A stretch of DNA of 64,000 nt from Microthyrium microscopicum (lineage: Eukaryota > Ascomycota > Dothideomycetes > Microthyriales > Microthyriaceae), in NCBI GenBank assembly GCA_010405405.1, contig MU004236.1:2176070-2240069 (forward strand), in the 5' to 3' direction. Positions 12,961 through 24,670 of the stretch are shown piece after piece. Made by a program: the position numbers and the translations under genes. The stretch's first letter is position 1. Every line of letters begins with the position of its first letter. The notes beneath the pieces were generated by a model. It searched no databases. It had not been told where the DNA came from and was given only the letters and a program-made list of their open reading frames with translations.

Positions 12961-13189
12961 TAGATAAGATTTGTGGTGGTGGTAGTTTAATATCAAATTC
13001 TTATTATGGTGTAAAGAAGTTAGAAGTAGAAGTAATAATTAAAGCTATTTCCTAAATATTCCTACATAACCCTAAGCCCTAACGTGTTCTTTAACATATC
13101 CGCTATGTTAAATATATCCTATAGCTTAATTCCTACTTGCTACTCCCTTACCTAAAACCTTTATTCCTATCCTTAAAAACTGCTTAAAA

Positions 13190-14095
13190 GACATAGAATT
13201 TTTGTATATATACTACTAGACGTTGTTCGTCTTTAACTAGGCCTTTAAATCACCAAAAAATTCCTTAATAAAATTAAAATCTAGGCAATAAGGCAGTAGG
13301 AATTCTAATCGCACCCTCGTAGTCCTAAATATCTCGCGGACCTCTTTACTATAATAAAAGAATGCATTATCTATAATAATAACGCTTCTAGGAAGAGGAT
13401 ATTGCTAACATACTTTTAGAAGCCTATTCTTATACTACTAAGCAAAGCCTTTACCATCACTATTAGCTTTATAAATATCTACTAAAAGGATGCCTTTATA
13501 CCCATACGTAGGAAAGATATTATACTGTTTAACAGCGTTACTAATATTCTTCAATTTCTGCTTATTAGGCGCTAAGAAGCTTTTAATATTAGACTCAACA
13601 CCTAATTTACTCTACCCTATTGTTCTTAAGACGCTACCAATCTCACACCCTGCTTTATTAACGAAGATAAGCTATTTAGTAGTATATTTAATTATCCGTT
13701 TACGGTATTCAAGACGTGCTTTAGCAAAGCGCTAAGCTATAATAACCTTTAACTATAGAAGGTAAGATTACTACTACTTAAAGATCTAGAGATTACTAAC
13801 CTTCTTTTTAGTATATCTATGCCTATTTAGAACCTCTAAGATAACCTGTCAACTCGTTATAATCTTGAATTTATCTTATATAAACTCTAATATCTTAAGT
13901 TATATTAAATTAGGTCAATAAAGAAGATATTTAAACAGTGCGATTTAAATCTCGTAATCTAGTCGTAGTAGAGGGCCTAGTCTAGTATAAACAAGCTTAA
14001 ACAAGCCTCTTATCTTCAGTGTTCAACGCTAGTATTATACAGTAACTATACTATAACTAACATCTTTTGTAATAACGGCCTTAGAGTATCTAAGC
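13190..14095 (-). pseudogene. Tc1-like DDE transposase remnant
   Basis: Reading the minus strand gives LIFVNKAGCEIGS, then YGYKGILLVDIYKANSDG, LPRSVIIIDNAFFYYSKEVR and LEFLLPYCLDFNFIKEFFGD. This is the order and spacing of the DDE_3 superfamily domain of fungal Tc1-like transposases. The central Asp of IIIDNA is present. The position 35 residues after it, where the DD34E glutamate of FNPIE is expected, reads lysine, a change explained by G-to-A RIP. The expected first Asp (VDEAG) reads VNKAG. Several TAA/TAG codons interrupt the frame, so it is a pseudogene. Plain DNA transposon; no virus-like parts are seen. Confidence 0.85.
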
Positions 14096-14406
14096 GTTAT
14101 CAGTTCTTGTACCTATTTTCACTATAGATTACTAAGATGTCGACTTATGGAGGAGGTTAAAGAAGAAGGAGGGCATTTAGATAATATCGCAATACTAAAA
14201 ATTAAGAAATTTGAGGAAGATTTGGCTTCAAAATCGATAATATTGTGAACAGGGAAGATGATAGAGTTAGTAAGATTAATCCAAGGGGCTATACCGCAAA
14301 ATTTGCATACTAACGTACTCTCTAGATCTCCGTGCCCTCTAATCACGCCCTGAAGCGCCATTTTAGCATTTTAGGGGGGGATAAGCAGATCCCCGGCAGC
14401 ACTGTA

Positions 14407-15118
14407 GCAATATATCCAGACTTCAGATCTTATCCATAAGGATGCCACGTGGAGCGCCACATATCAGCGCGCCACGGCTGCCACTTTGGCTTTGCTGGTG
14501 TTTGATAGACGCCATTTTAGGCGATGTGGAAGGCAACCCTGACTGTTGAGGTGGAGGCCAAGGAAACAACAGCTCTCTCTCTATTCTAACCTCACTGCTT
14601 GAGCCGCCAACTTCATCCATACAACAATAGTTGAGCGCGTTCTCATCCATAAATCAATGAAAGTACCTTCAGCAGGCCTCAATTCTTAATATACCCCGTG
14701 GTTGTCACCGTTTCGTCTACTACGTCTTGTCGCTCTAGCTCTTGACCAGCTCTGATCACCAACTATTGATCTATTTCAGCTCTCTCCACAGTCCGTTAGG
14801 TACCAATAGGATGGTTACCCCGGCTTGAGCAACTCAGGTCCTACAGAGCTTGTGTATTGCTAAGTACCACCTATACTTCAATAGAACTCAAATGCTGAAG
14901 GTGTGTTGTTTGCGATCACTTTTCACACCTTTCTTCTTTGCAATATCTTTTATATGTTTAATTGTTTATCAATCCCTTCTCAAGTAATGATCAAGCTTTA
15001 GCCTTAGCTCATATATCTCTGCCTAGACACATTGTTCTTGTTACCTACTAACTTAAGTTTACCAAAGAATGCCTGTCAACCGTTCCAAACGTTTAAGAAT
15101 TTTCTTGGAACCACATGA
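14407..15118. other. Intergenic spacer / promoter of the SP-RING gene
   Basis: Normal-GC sequence between the transposon end and the SP-RING start. No gene is supported. Confidence 0.5.
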
Positions 15119-18100
15119 ATGATGTCCGGAAATAATCGCAGCGCCGGGGACCGGGAACTGGACTCAGCAAGAGATACTCTCTGGCACTTTACCGGTGGAA
15201 ACAGGCCTGAATGGATGACTGCAAACTCTGGTCTAGGTCAGTTCGAGTATTGGATCAATTGAACATTACTGAAAGACTAACGCACATCTAGCAAGAGCGG
15301 CTCGACTTTCCAACATCTCGCTCAGTACTTCAAATCCTTCAGTTGCGTCAAGGCAACATGTTCCTGTGCCTGGACCAACTTCGACATCCACCAACACCTC
15401 TGATCATTCTCCTTCAAATTCTTCAGGTGCATTAAATCCAGACAGCACGAGAAGCCCTGCATTAGGTTCAAGTTCCAGACCTGTTAGCATCACTCATTCC
15501 TCGACCATGGTCAGTCCTCAACAGCCGGAATCGGATCGCGAAGTAGACCTTCACGCCAAGTTTCGACAAGCCAATGGTCTTGATACTCAATTGGATGGTC
15601 TCCAGATTAGGCCTATACGTCGCAAAGATAGGACACCCGCCGCGCCCACCCCAGAAACTACAAGTATGAGAAACACCTCCTCGAGAGCGGCTGAGTCTTC
15701 AAGCTCCAGTGCGATTGATACAAGTTCAGCAACTGCCTCGCCCATTGTGTCTTGGACTGAGCAATTAGCCCAAGCCATTTCTTCTCAGGATTCACGAGCA
15801 CCCTCTCATTCTCTGAGCAACGAAGTCACCGAAACCATATCGCCGGTAGCTCGAAGCGGCCTTGAGTCCAGCATGAATCCTCCGGGCCCAGCTGATTCTC
15901 ACGAATCTCGTCCGCTGTCCGTCAATACCAATCTGCCAAGTGCCTCTTCTTCACGAGTCCTAAGCGAAGGGGGCCCAGCGGAAACAGACTCCATCATGTC
16001 GGACGCTTTGCAAACGACTAGTACTATCGCGACGGCTACCTCAGTGCAAGGAGCAACCACAACTATAGAGTCTGGAGAAGAAAGACACTCTAATCAAGCA
16101 ACGCCTGCGCCTGATACCAGCATGACTACTTCTGTTATTTCAGACGGTTTAGGCATTGGCATAAATACCGCCCCTCAATCAACGCCACAACCCATATTTG
16201 TAAATACTGCCGCAGCTCCCATCGACCTTACAGGGTCTCAATCACCGGATCCCATGGTCATGAGTGGCCACCCGAAACGAAAATCCATTGACCAGCAAAC
16301 AGAATCCCTACTGAAGAAACCAAAAAGTGCAGGACCTGGCACTCCTTCCAGCGCGAATTGGTCGCCAACAACCTGGGGAACGATGGGACCACCCCATGTC
16401 TCCCGCCGAACCTCAGCTCAGGCTGCATCCCCTCCACAACAACAAGGCAGTTCTTTCGCTATCCTCCCGTCCTCGACTTTTTCTCACCCAAATCATCAGC
16501 TACAGGCGCAAACATATCGGCAAGCCGCTCCTAGGCGCCAGAATATTCATATGCCGCAGCAGCGTGTTAACGCTGCGGTCCAACAAATTCGGACCATTTC
16601 GCCGCATCAAATTGCCAATAGCGCTTCTCATCCATTCGCAATGACATATCCAGTCGCAAGTAGCGCTGCGTTGAACTACAACCACGTGGATGCTTTTGCC
16701 AGTGTCCAACAAGTGTCTGCTTCGCCAACCTTTAGCCCCACCAGTGGCTATATTCCTGCTTTAGGCACAGGTCCGCAGTCGATGACAGAGCTCTATCGTA
16801 ACCATACGATAATTTTCATCAATACGCAGCCTCAAGAGCACACGCCCTACCACATAAGCCGAGTTACTCCAGCATGGAACGCTCTCAACCAACGTCTGTC
16901 TGCCATTCCCACGAATGATGGTCCTATTCGCGATCGGCTTCGAGTTGTGCACACTGCGTTGCAAGACCATGATCATCTCTTTCTTTTGATGCAGCAACTT
17001 TACTCCTTGAAAATTCTCATGCGGCCTATACCACAGTCGGTTGATGTTATGAGCGGATTCAGAGCTATGTATGGTGTTATGGGCGACACACGTCTTCCTC
17101 AAGCTGCGGAAGAAGCCTTTGCCGAGTTTCCAATCCCTCTGTCGGAATTCGCAATGGTTTATCCTGATATGTATGCTTTCTGGACCAAACAAATTGCACT
17201 CATGTTCTCGAAGATTCAAGAGTTACAACCATTCCATCAACTATGCATCAAGTAAGTTCCCGTCTCATCTTCAATTCCTTCAAGATCAGATATGTTATTT
17301 CTTGTTGGCATGAACAGGAGCAGCTGTTTTCTTGCGTCCACAATTGCGATCCAAAGTTTTATACTAATTTTAGACAGACGCCACTATCCTCCTACTGTAA
17401 AAGAACTTGTCATAAATGCCGCAATCTGCTCCACGACTATGATGCGACTATCCTTCAGATACATTCTGATACAGCTATGGTCACGACCTCCTCACCTTCG
17501 CGATGGCTTCATTATAGAGGCATTCCGGATATTTGATGCCAACCTCTCCGCCATAAAATCAGCCAACACGTTTGAGGAATTCTACGCGGTTGAAGAAGGC
17601 CCATTCATTTACCATCTACAGCTACTAAATCAGCAGTTTGCGGAGAAAAGCCGAGAGCACGCCCAGCAGCTTCAAGCTCAGCAGCAAGTTTCACAACAGC
17701 AAGCTGTGCAAGCTCAGCATCATGCGCACATGCTCGCCCAGCAATCAGCACACCTGGCTGCTCAACAACATCAAACACACATAGTAGCTCAGCGCCAGGC
17801 CGAGATGGACGCTCAACGTGATGCGGACTTGTTTGCTCAAGCAGGTGCGCAAGCGGAAGCTGAGATGACGGCTAACGCTGAAGCACTTGCTCAAGCTCAA
17901 AATCTGGCGGAATCAGCGATTCAAGAGCAGGATGAATGGCAACGTTTCTTGCATAACCCGCAATCCGATTTGGTAGCTCAAGAACCGGCTCAAGAACCGG
18001 CTCAGCAGCAGCAGGCCCATGAACAGGTTCAGTACCAGACTGGAGATCAATTTCAGCAACAGGCTCGCCAGCAAGCCGACGAGCTCCAGACTCAACGCGA

Positions 18101-19733
18101 GGAGGCTTTACAGCAAGCTCAGCGACGACAGCAAACTGAACAACAGGCTCAACAACAAACTCAACAGCCACTTCCAATTCAGACACAAATACCCGCTCAA
18201 ACAAACTTGTTGGTGGCTACTACTACACCTCTACCTGATGATGTGCCAACGGCGGCACCAATCGACACTGACAACAACAATACAAACCTACTTCAAGGAA
18301 TATTTGGGGACGAACAGTCGGGAACTAGAGCTTCTCCAATTGATCAACTCAGCTTAGCGCTGACACTTGGTTCACCAAACGGCGCTTTCGCAGTCCAGCC
18401 AGTTCCCGATAGCAACGTCTTCCAGGTTGATCAAATCATGGCAGGCGTTCCACCAGTTGAAAATCTAGCTCAAAACACAGGATCTATGCAGCGCAATCAG
18501 CGAGTTGAACCGATTTTCGATCTGTCCGCACCCATAATTCCTCCACAGGGTCTTCTCAGTGCACAACCTCGCGAACCTAATGCCATGACACATGCTCTAC
18601 ATCAAGCGCATCTCGCAGAACCAATTCTTCGTGTTATCGACAACAATGGTCTGCCGACCGAGGAGCCATATTGCCAGTACGTTAATGGCGGAATGGCGCA
18701 TGCGTTGAACCCAGACATTGTCCTGGCTAAATTTCACCATGAGCTTTCCGACCAAGACTTCAGTAACAAGGCAAGCGAATCCCATCCAGTCCATACCGTT
18801 GGAACGATCTTCAAGTTCCGCGACTTGCATCCTACATCTCTTCAATATCGAGTCCGTCTGGTTAAAAGCACAGTCCACTCCGAGAGCATTGATCCCTACA
18901 ATCAAGTCGCCACCGGCTTTCCTACTTGGGTTCATCTAATGCTGAATGATGAGCATCTAGAACCACGATTGAAGCTTCACCATGGTAAGAACTTGCCTAT
19001 CGACATCACAGACAAACTACAGAACGGCATCAACACACTCACCGTCTCAATCAACCTTGCCAAAGGCGATCAACAGTCCAAAAATTGGCACGTCCTCTTC
19101 GAACGAGTCGGCCTCACGAATGCAACCCGGATCTACCAATACGCCAGCACCCACAATGCAATAAGCAAAGAGACCGTCTTGAAGGAATTTGCTAGAACCC
19201 TCAGCAGCAACGACGATGACGATGATATAGTAATCATATCCGATTCTCGAGATATCTGCGTCCTCGATCCCCTATCCCAATCGCTAGTCACTGACAAGCC
19301 AGCTCGAGGCAAAGACTGTAAGCATGCGCAATGCTTTAGCTTAGAGTACTTCCTTGAGAGCCGCCTCAAAGTGAAGATGCCAAAAGATGCCAACGACACA
19401 TGGAAACTTCCCAAAACCAATTTGACTCAGGTCGACGTTTGGAAGTGTCCGATCTGCAATGGCGATGTGCGTCCACTCAATCTCTGTATTGATCAGTGGA
19501 TGCTGGGCGTGCGTCAAGAACTAATTGCTATGGGGCGTGAGGATGTTAGTGAGATCACTGTCAAGGCGGATGGAACGTGGAAGCCCAAGGAGTTCAAGGC
19601 GAAGGGAAAAGATGATGAGCGGAATGGTAGAGCGAGTGCTGGTACTAAAAGTGCTACGCCGAAACCGAAGCAGGAGGAGACGTTGGTGAGTAGATTGACT
19701 CTTCCGGATGATGATATTATTATCATCGATTGA
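15119..19733 (+). CDS. Large SP-RING (MIZ) zinc-finger protein, SUMO E3 ligase-like
   Basis: Three exons (15119-15236, 15292-17251 and 17318-19733) encode 1,497 residues. The first 500 are Ser/Thr/Pro-rich and disordered. A helical, conserved-looking region follows at about 530-800, then a Gln/Ala-rich coiled-coil-like segment at about 810-990. The C-terminal part has an SP-RING: C1360-x-H1362-x2-C1365 followed by WKCPIC with C1403 and C1406, the PIAS/Siz pattern with its typical missing zinc ligands. SUMO-interaction-like motifs are visible as PIDLTGS (350-353 core), DDIVIISD just before the RING, and DDDIIIID as the last eight residues. These suggest binding of SUMO or SUMOylated partners, probably in the nucleus. 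The start ATG at 15119 is followed at once by a second in-frame ATG. The 66-bp intron at 17252-17317 is chosen because it joins two long frames. Substrate unknown. Confidence 0.85.
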
Positions 19734-20543
19734 AGTTGTGCGGGATCGTTGCTGGTATAAATCATACACTGCCTTGACTGCCAAAGCGACCTCCATCCCC
19801 AGCCCTCAATCATACGACACAAAAACCATATTGTATAATACCACTTGCTTTCTTTATACCCCAGCACAAGCTTAAATAGTTTGATTTTACTCAATGATAT
19901 TTTCCATCAAAAAATCAGAGTCTGATACAGATAATGGGACTTTGGGCACGAGTACAGCGACATATCCCACCACCACTTGTTGAAAATATGGATTTGAAAT
20001 TTTATCGCACTGTAAGAATTATAGGATTTCGAAGGCATCAAATAGAAAATACATAAAGTATAGTAATTTCTACTTGGGTACTATTGAAGCTGTTCGAAGA
20101 CCAGTTGTCAGCTTGATATTGGAGGGGTTGCAAGCACGTCCCCATGGAAAGCGATGGACGTCATCAGAAAGGCAAGAGCCAATGGAAATGCGGCAAGCAC
20201 GACTGGTCGATTGCAACTGCCTCAGGCGGTGAAAAGCCCCCGCGCAACACAGCACAGGTCGCTCTTGCCCTTGCAACCCTGGGCTGCTAGGCTGGGCAGC
20301 CACGACTTCCAAATGGGCAGAGTGCTCTGCCCGCGCCATGTCGCTTTTGGCTGGCGTTGTTGCAGGTCACTCAACCGCTACTGGGCAAGAGCCATCGACT
20401 TCTCTTCCGCAAAATCCTCCTCTCGTCAAAACAATATCTCAACCCTCTACTCCATCCCATTAACTATCACGACTTTCTCGCCCACCGTCTATCCCGACTC
20501 TCTTCGTCTATTGACACCACTCAGTCCTCTACTCTCCATCCAG
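19734..20543. other. Intergenic region and 14-3-3 promoter
   Basis: No supported coding sequence. From about 20400 the plus strand becomes strongly pyrimidine-rich (CTCTTCC, CCTCCTCTCG, CTCTACTCCATCC), typical of a fungal core promoter or 5' UTR, leading into a likely 5' UTR intron of the 14-3-3 gene. Confidence 0.45.
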
Positions 20544-21004
20544 GTAATGCTGCTCTCCGCCCTTTTCGTCATCCCCCCCTTCCCACTTGCCTGCGCCAGA
20601 GCCCTGTTCCTATCAAAACACCCATCGCTTTCCCGTTATCGAGGCTACCAACGCATGCGCACACTCTAGCCACGCCGTTTGCCGCTTTCAATGGCATCTA
20701 TCCGCCCATCTGCTCAGATCTTGCGACGTGCCGATGGCTGCTTGACTTGTCATGTCCATCTGCTCGCTACCATCCAACCCCCACCGTGATACAAAGATAC
20801 TCAAATGACAGTCAACGCCATGATTCCTCCGACATACCGTGTCGTTGGAACATTGAAATACGCATTCGGGGATTTTTAGCCGCCACAATTGAGCCCATAG
20901 AACATGGTGCCACCGTTTTCGTTTTGAGGCGCTTCACTAACTCTTATTACCGCGCGCACTTCATTTTCGTCGCCCAAAACTTTTGCTAACATTTGCATCT
21001 CTAG
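20544..21004 (+). other. Probable 5' UTR intron of the 14-3-3 gene
   Basis: CCATCCAG is followed by GTAATG at 20544, and GCTAACATTTGCATCTCTAG ends at 21004, thirteen bases before the ATG. A strong branch site, acceptor and upstream pyrimidine-rich leader support a 461-bp leader intron. Inferred from signals alone. Confidence 0.5.
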
Positions 21005-21017
21005 AATATACATCAAG

Positions 21018-22047
21018 ATGGCTACTCCGAAGTATGAAGAATCCGTCTTCCTCGCCAAGCTCGCCGAGCAGGCTGAACGTTACGAAGGTATGATGTTTCC
21101 CCCTTGCCTAGTTCCAATCATCTGACCCTGAATAGAAATGGTGGAGAACATGAAGCTCGTTGCCTCGGCCGATCAAGAGCTGTCCGTCGAAGAGCGCAAT
21201 CTCCTCTCCGTTGCTTACAAGAACGTCATTGGCGCTCGTCGTGCCTCCTGGCGTATTGTTAGCTCCATTGAGCAAAAGGAGGAGGGCAAGGGCAACAGCG
21301 ACCAAGTTGGTCTCATCAAGGAATACCGCCAGAAGATTGAGAAAGAGTTGGCTACCATCTGCGAGGATATCCTCGATGTGTTGGATAAGCACTTGATCCC
21401 ATCTGCCCAGAGTGGTGAATCCAAAGTCTTCTATCACAAGATGTATGTTCATAAATTCGTCGCATCCATGTCGAGCTCCCTCTAACAAGGTTATTAGGAA
21501 GGGCGATTACCACCGTTACCTTGCTGAATTCGCTATCGGTGACAAGCGGAAGACTTCTGCTGACAAGTCTCTCGAGGCGTATAAAGCTGCCACAGAGGTT
21601 GCTCACACTGATCTTGCTCCAACCCACCCAATCCGCCTTGGACTTGCTCTCAACTTCTCAGTGTTCTACTACGAAATCCTGAACGCCCCAGACCAAGCTT
21701 GCCACCTCGCCAAACAGGCATTTGACGATGCCATTGCCGGTACGTAACCTCGTTTTTCATTCTCGGGTATTTTACTGATATCATTCGTAGAGCTCGACAC
21801 TTTGAGCGAAGAGTCTTACAAGGATTCCACCTTGATCATGCAACTTTTGCGTGACAACTTGGTAAGTTCCCTTACATTATGTAAGAACGCGAACTAACTC
21901 GACTAGACTCTTTGGACCTCATCCGAGACTGAACCACCAGCAGAGGCCGCCCCTGAGGCTGGCAAGGAAGCCGCTGCTCCAGCTGAGGCATCCTCTACTG
22001 CTGCACCTGCCACGACCGAGGCTGAGGCCGCTCCTAAAGCCGAGTAA
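21018..22047 (+). CDS. BMH1: 14-3-3 phosphoserine-binding adaptor protein
   Basis: Five exons (21018-21087, 21136-21442, 21498-21739, 21791-21861 and 21907-22047) give 276 residues. The amino terminus ([20 protein letters not shown]), the signature [20 protein letters not shown] and the second signature [20 protein letters not shown] are all present and intact. The amphipathic-groove residues, including the lysine of AYKNVIG and the two arginines of GARRASWR, are retained. The C-terminal tail is the usual variable acidic/Ala-rich extension ([15 protein letters not shown]). 14-3-3 dimers bind phospho-Ser/Thr motifs in cytoplasmic and nuclear signalling. Every exon join restores frame. A long leader intron probably precedes it. 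Confidence 0.97.
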
Positions 22048-22741
22048 AGGAATTGATCTTGTCTCTTGCATTTCCTTTAGCCCTCCTGTTTGACATACTG
22101 GTAGGTTGGCGTGTGTACACCCCCTCTTGTTGTTGTTATTGGATGGTGCATTGTGCTTTTCATTCAGAATAGGATACCATTCCCTTAGGGTCGGGTAGCT
22201 ACTAGACTGGAAAGAAATCAAAGTTGTGGTTGTTAGTCTCCTGTTGTTGTTCTCTGATTACCCCATCCATCGACCCCTCAAAATCCCTCTTTACCCACTC
22301 AGCAAGCGATTGGTTTGGAAAAGTGCCCCAAGTCTCATTGAGCCCTCTCCAGTTCTCGATGGATATGTGTCACCATTCAGTCCTTGTAGCCTGGATAGGT
22401 TCGTGGTGTCCCTGGTGTGCTGCTTTCTGTTTTATGCGTGTTTTCTTCCAAATGATTGTAGAGAATGTGGTTGTGGATCTTGTGCTCTGCAGGCAATACT
22501 TCCTACTACTGTAACAGACAAAAAATAAAAACTAGACCAAAAGTGTCTTGTCTACTTTAAATTTCTTTCATTCGTTGTGGTGAAGGTCAAATAGCGCCCA
22601 AAAGAAGCCGCTTCAGAACAGGTTGCCAGAACCCGCTCTCTAACAGCATCCATATTGATCAATGTAGAAACCTAGCTTGGTTCCTTGAAATTTAGCCTTG
22701 GAACTCTTCTAGAAGTCTCGCGATTCAAGATGTTCTAAAGT

Positions 22742-22960
22742 ACATCCAGCCTTGCCAAGCACCATCAGTTATGCTAAAGCAAGGCAGCCAATAAGAGGGA
22801 AAGCTCTGGGATTCCTCCTGCATCATGATATCCGTTGACGCTCACTCTATGATCTACCGTAATCATCAATTCTTCATTTCTTTATAAGGGGGTGTATCAA
22901 AATTCATGATAGTCCTGACATCCAGCCTTGCCAAGAAGCAGGTGTTCTATGGCAGCCAAT
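22742..22960. repeat. Pair of ACATCCAGCCTTGCCAAG motifs upstream of uL4
   Basis: The 18-bp sequence ACATCCAGCCTTGCCAAG occurs at 22742-22759 and again at 22918-22935. Each copy is followed 33-41 bp later by GGCAGCCAAT (22783-22792 and 22951-22960). Spacing is 176 bp. It may be a duplicated promoter module of the ribosomal-protein gene or a trace of a small repeat. No known factor is assigned. Confidence 0.6.
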
Positions 22961-23010
22961 CATATCGTATAATTCGATATCGCAGCGATCTTCTGCACAG
23001 ACCCCCTCAT

Positions 23011-23016
23011 CACGTG
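23011..23016. promoter_or_regulatory. CACGTG E-box upstream of uL4
   Basis: A perfect CACGTG lies 90 bp before the uL4 ATG. In fungi this palindrome is bound by bHLH factors such as Cbf1; use here is inferred from position only. Confidence 0.35.
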
Positions 23017-23105
23017 CGCACACTCGCTAAAATCCTCAACACCACAAAGAATTGAACATCGAGTCAATTGCCCACCAACAAATATCTTCCTACAGTACCG
23101 CCAAA

Positions 23106-24368
23106 ATGACGAGCCGTCCAACCGTCACCATCATTGGCGCCGATGGCAAGGGCTCCAACAAGTCCCACCCGCTTCCCGCCGTTTTCCTGGCACCAATCCG
23201 CCCAGATATCGTTCAGTACGGAGCCTTCATGCTAAAATTAATTCCATGGTTATACTGATAGGAAATAGGATCGTTCACACTGGAATGGCCAAGAACAAGC
23301 GCCAGCCATATGCTGTGAGCGAAAAGGCTGGTCATCAGACCTCTGCTGAGTCCTGGGGAACTGGTATGTTGATATTGGCATGGAGCTGACTGAACATCAA
23401 TTAACGCCCTACTTAGGTCGTGCTGTTGCACGTATTCCTCGTGTCTCTGGTAGCGGTACCCATCGTGCTGGCCAGGCTGCTTTCGGTAACATGTGTCGCT
23501 CTGGACGCATGTTTGCGCCCACCAAGGTCTGGCGCAAGTGGCATCAGAAGATCAACCTAGGACAAAAGTACGATATATATTTTATGTACAAGGACATGTT
23601 ACTGATTATAACAGGCGTTTCGCAACCGCTTCTGCCGTCGCTGCTTCTTCCAACGCCGCTCTCCTCATGGCTCGTGGCCACAACGTCTCTGCCGTACCCG
23701 AAGTCCCACTCGTCATCTCCTCCACCGCATTCTCGCTCACCAAGACCGCCGGTGCCGTCAAGCTGCTCCGCGCAGTTGGCGCTGGACCCGATATCGACAA
23801 GGTCAAGAAGTCCAAGAAGCTACGCGCTGGCCGAGGAAAATCACGGGGTCGGCGATTCCGTCAACGACGTGGTCCATTGGTCGTCTACGACGCCGAGGAG
23901 GATGGTTTGGAGCTCGCTCGCAACTTCCGCAACATTCCCGGTGTAGAGTCGTGCCCAGTGCACTCGCTCAACCTTCTCCAGCTCGCACCAGGTGGCCATC
24001 TCGGTCGCTTCATCATCTGGACCTCCGCAGCTTTCGCCGCACTCGACAAGGTGTATGGCTCTACTACTGAGCCATCTCTCCTCAAGAAGGACTTCCTCCT
24101 TCCTTCAGCAGTTGTCAAGCAGCCAGATCTCAACAAGTTGATTAACTCGTCCGAAATCCAGGCTGTATTACGTCCTACCAAGGGCTCTGGTATTCACAAG
24201 CGCACTATTGTGCAAAAGAAGAATCCTCTTCGCAACCATCACGTCATGCTCCGTCTTAACCCATACACTGCTCAATATGCCAAAGATAAGTTGGGTCAAG
24301 CTAAGATCCCACTCGAGAAGAAGAACAAGCTTAACGAGGACTTTGTTACTACATTCAAGTCTGATTAA
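23106..24368 (+). CDS. RPL4: 60S ribosomal protein L4 (uL4)
   Basis: A large-subunit ribosomal protein lining the exit tunnel. Four exons (23106-23215, 23269-23363, 23417-23567 and 23615-24368) encode 369 residues, the normal fungal length. Conserved blocks include [63 protein letters not shown] and LLMARGH, followed by the eukaryotic extension ([30 protein letters not shown]-like). The first three introns are 53, 53 and 47 bp, and each join completes a split codon. Neighbouring 14-3-3 is on the same strand about 1.06 kb upstream. Confidence 0.97.
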
Positions 24369-24670
24369 GCGGTGGGTAGGTCATGGGAATGGTGTTCTGC
24401 GGGTTATCCAGTAGGATAGGCTTCTATAAGAGCCGAAATTCAAAAACGATTCATTGATGAACTCCAGTTTCGTGCCATTATATCATTGTGTTCACTATGT
24501 GCTGTGACTTTAAATTGACGGTATGCAAGTCATTCACGGCAGGCTTCGAAGTGAAAAACATAAGCTGGGGTATCATTTTAAAGCTAAATTCGCTTCCTGC
24601 GCCATAAAATAAATGTTCTTCCATGCCGATATAACTGTCAAAGAGCCGTCTCTCCAACTATGAGATCCAT
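24369..24670. other. Convergent 3' spacer
   Basis: 302 bp between the uL4 and TAF11 stops; nothing else is seen. Confidence 0.5.

Larger units (their letters stand above)
10417..14404. mobile_element. Tc1/mariner-type transposon, 3,988 bp, RIP-damaged
   Basis: The ends are inverted copies of CAGTGCTGCCGGGGATCTGC followed by TTATC, a C run and TAAAAT: about 37 bp at 10417-10454 and 14369-14404, differing by one C in the run. Both ends are flanked by TA (10415-10416 and 14405-14406), the classic target duplication of the Tc1/mariner/pogo superfamily. The interior is AT-rich with many TAA/TAG codons, consistent with moderate RIP. The minus strand carries a recognisable DDE transposase remnant near the right end. 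The left two thirds holds a second, unrecognised coding-like stretch on the plus strand. The element is intact at its ends but its transposase is not translatable. Confidence 0.9.
22048..23105. other. Intergenic region upstream of uL4
   Basis: No gene is supported. It holds two copies of an 18-bp sequence beginning ACATCCAGCC and a CACGTG box; see separate entries. Confidence 0.5.

Noticed and set aside
20154-20989. Two overlapping plus-strand open frames of 171 and 210 residues before 14-3-3
   Set aside because: They cover a pyrimidine-rich leader and a probable 5' UTR intron; composition reflects C/T richness, not a protein family.
22224-22528. Paired 96- and 100-residue frames after 14-3-3
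   Set aside because: Overlapping frames of the 14-3-3 3' flank with no homology-like features.
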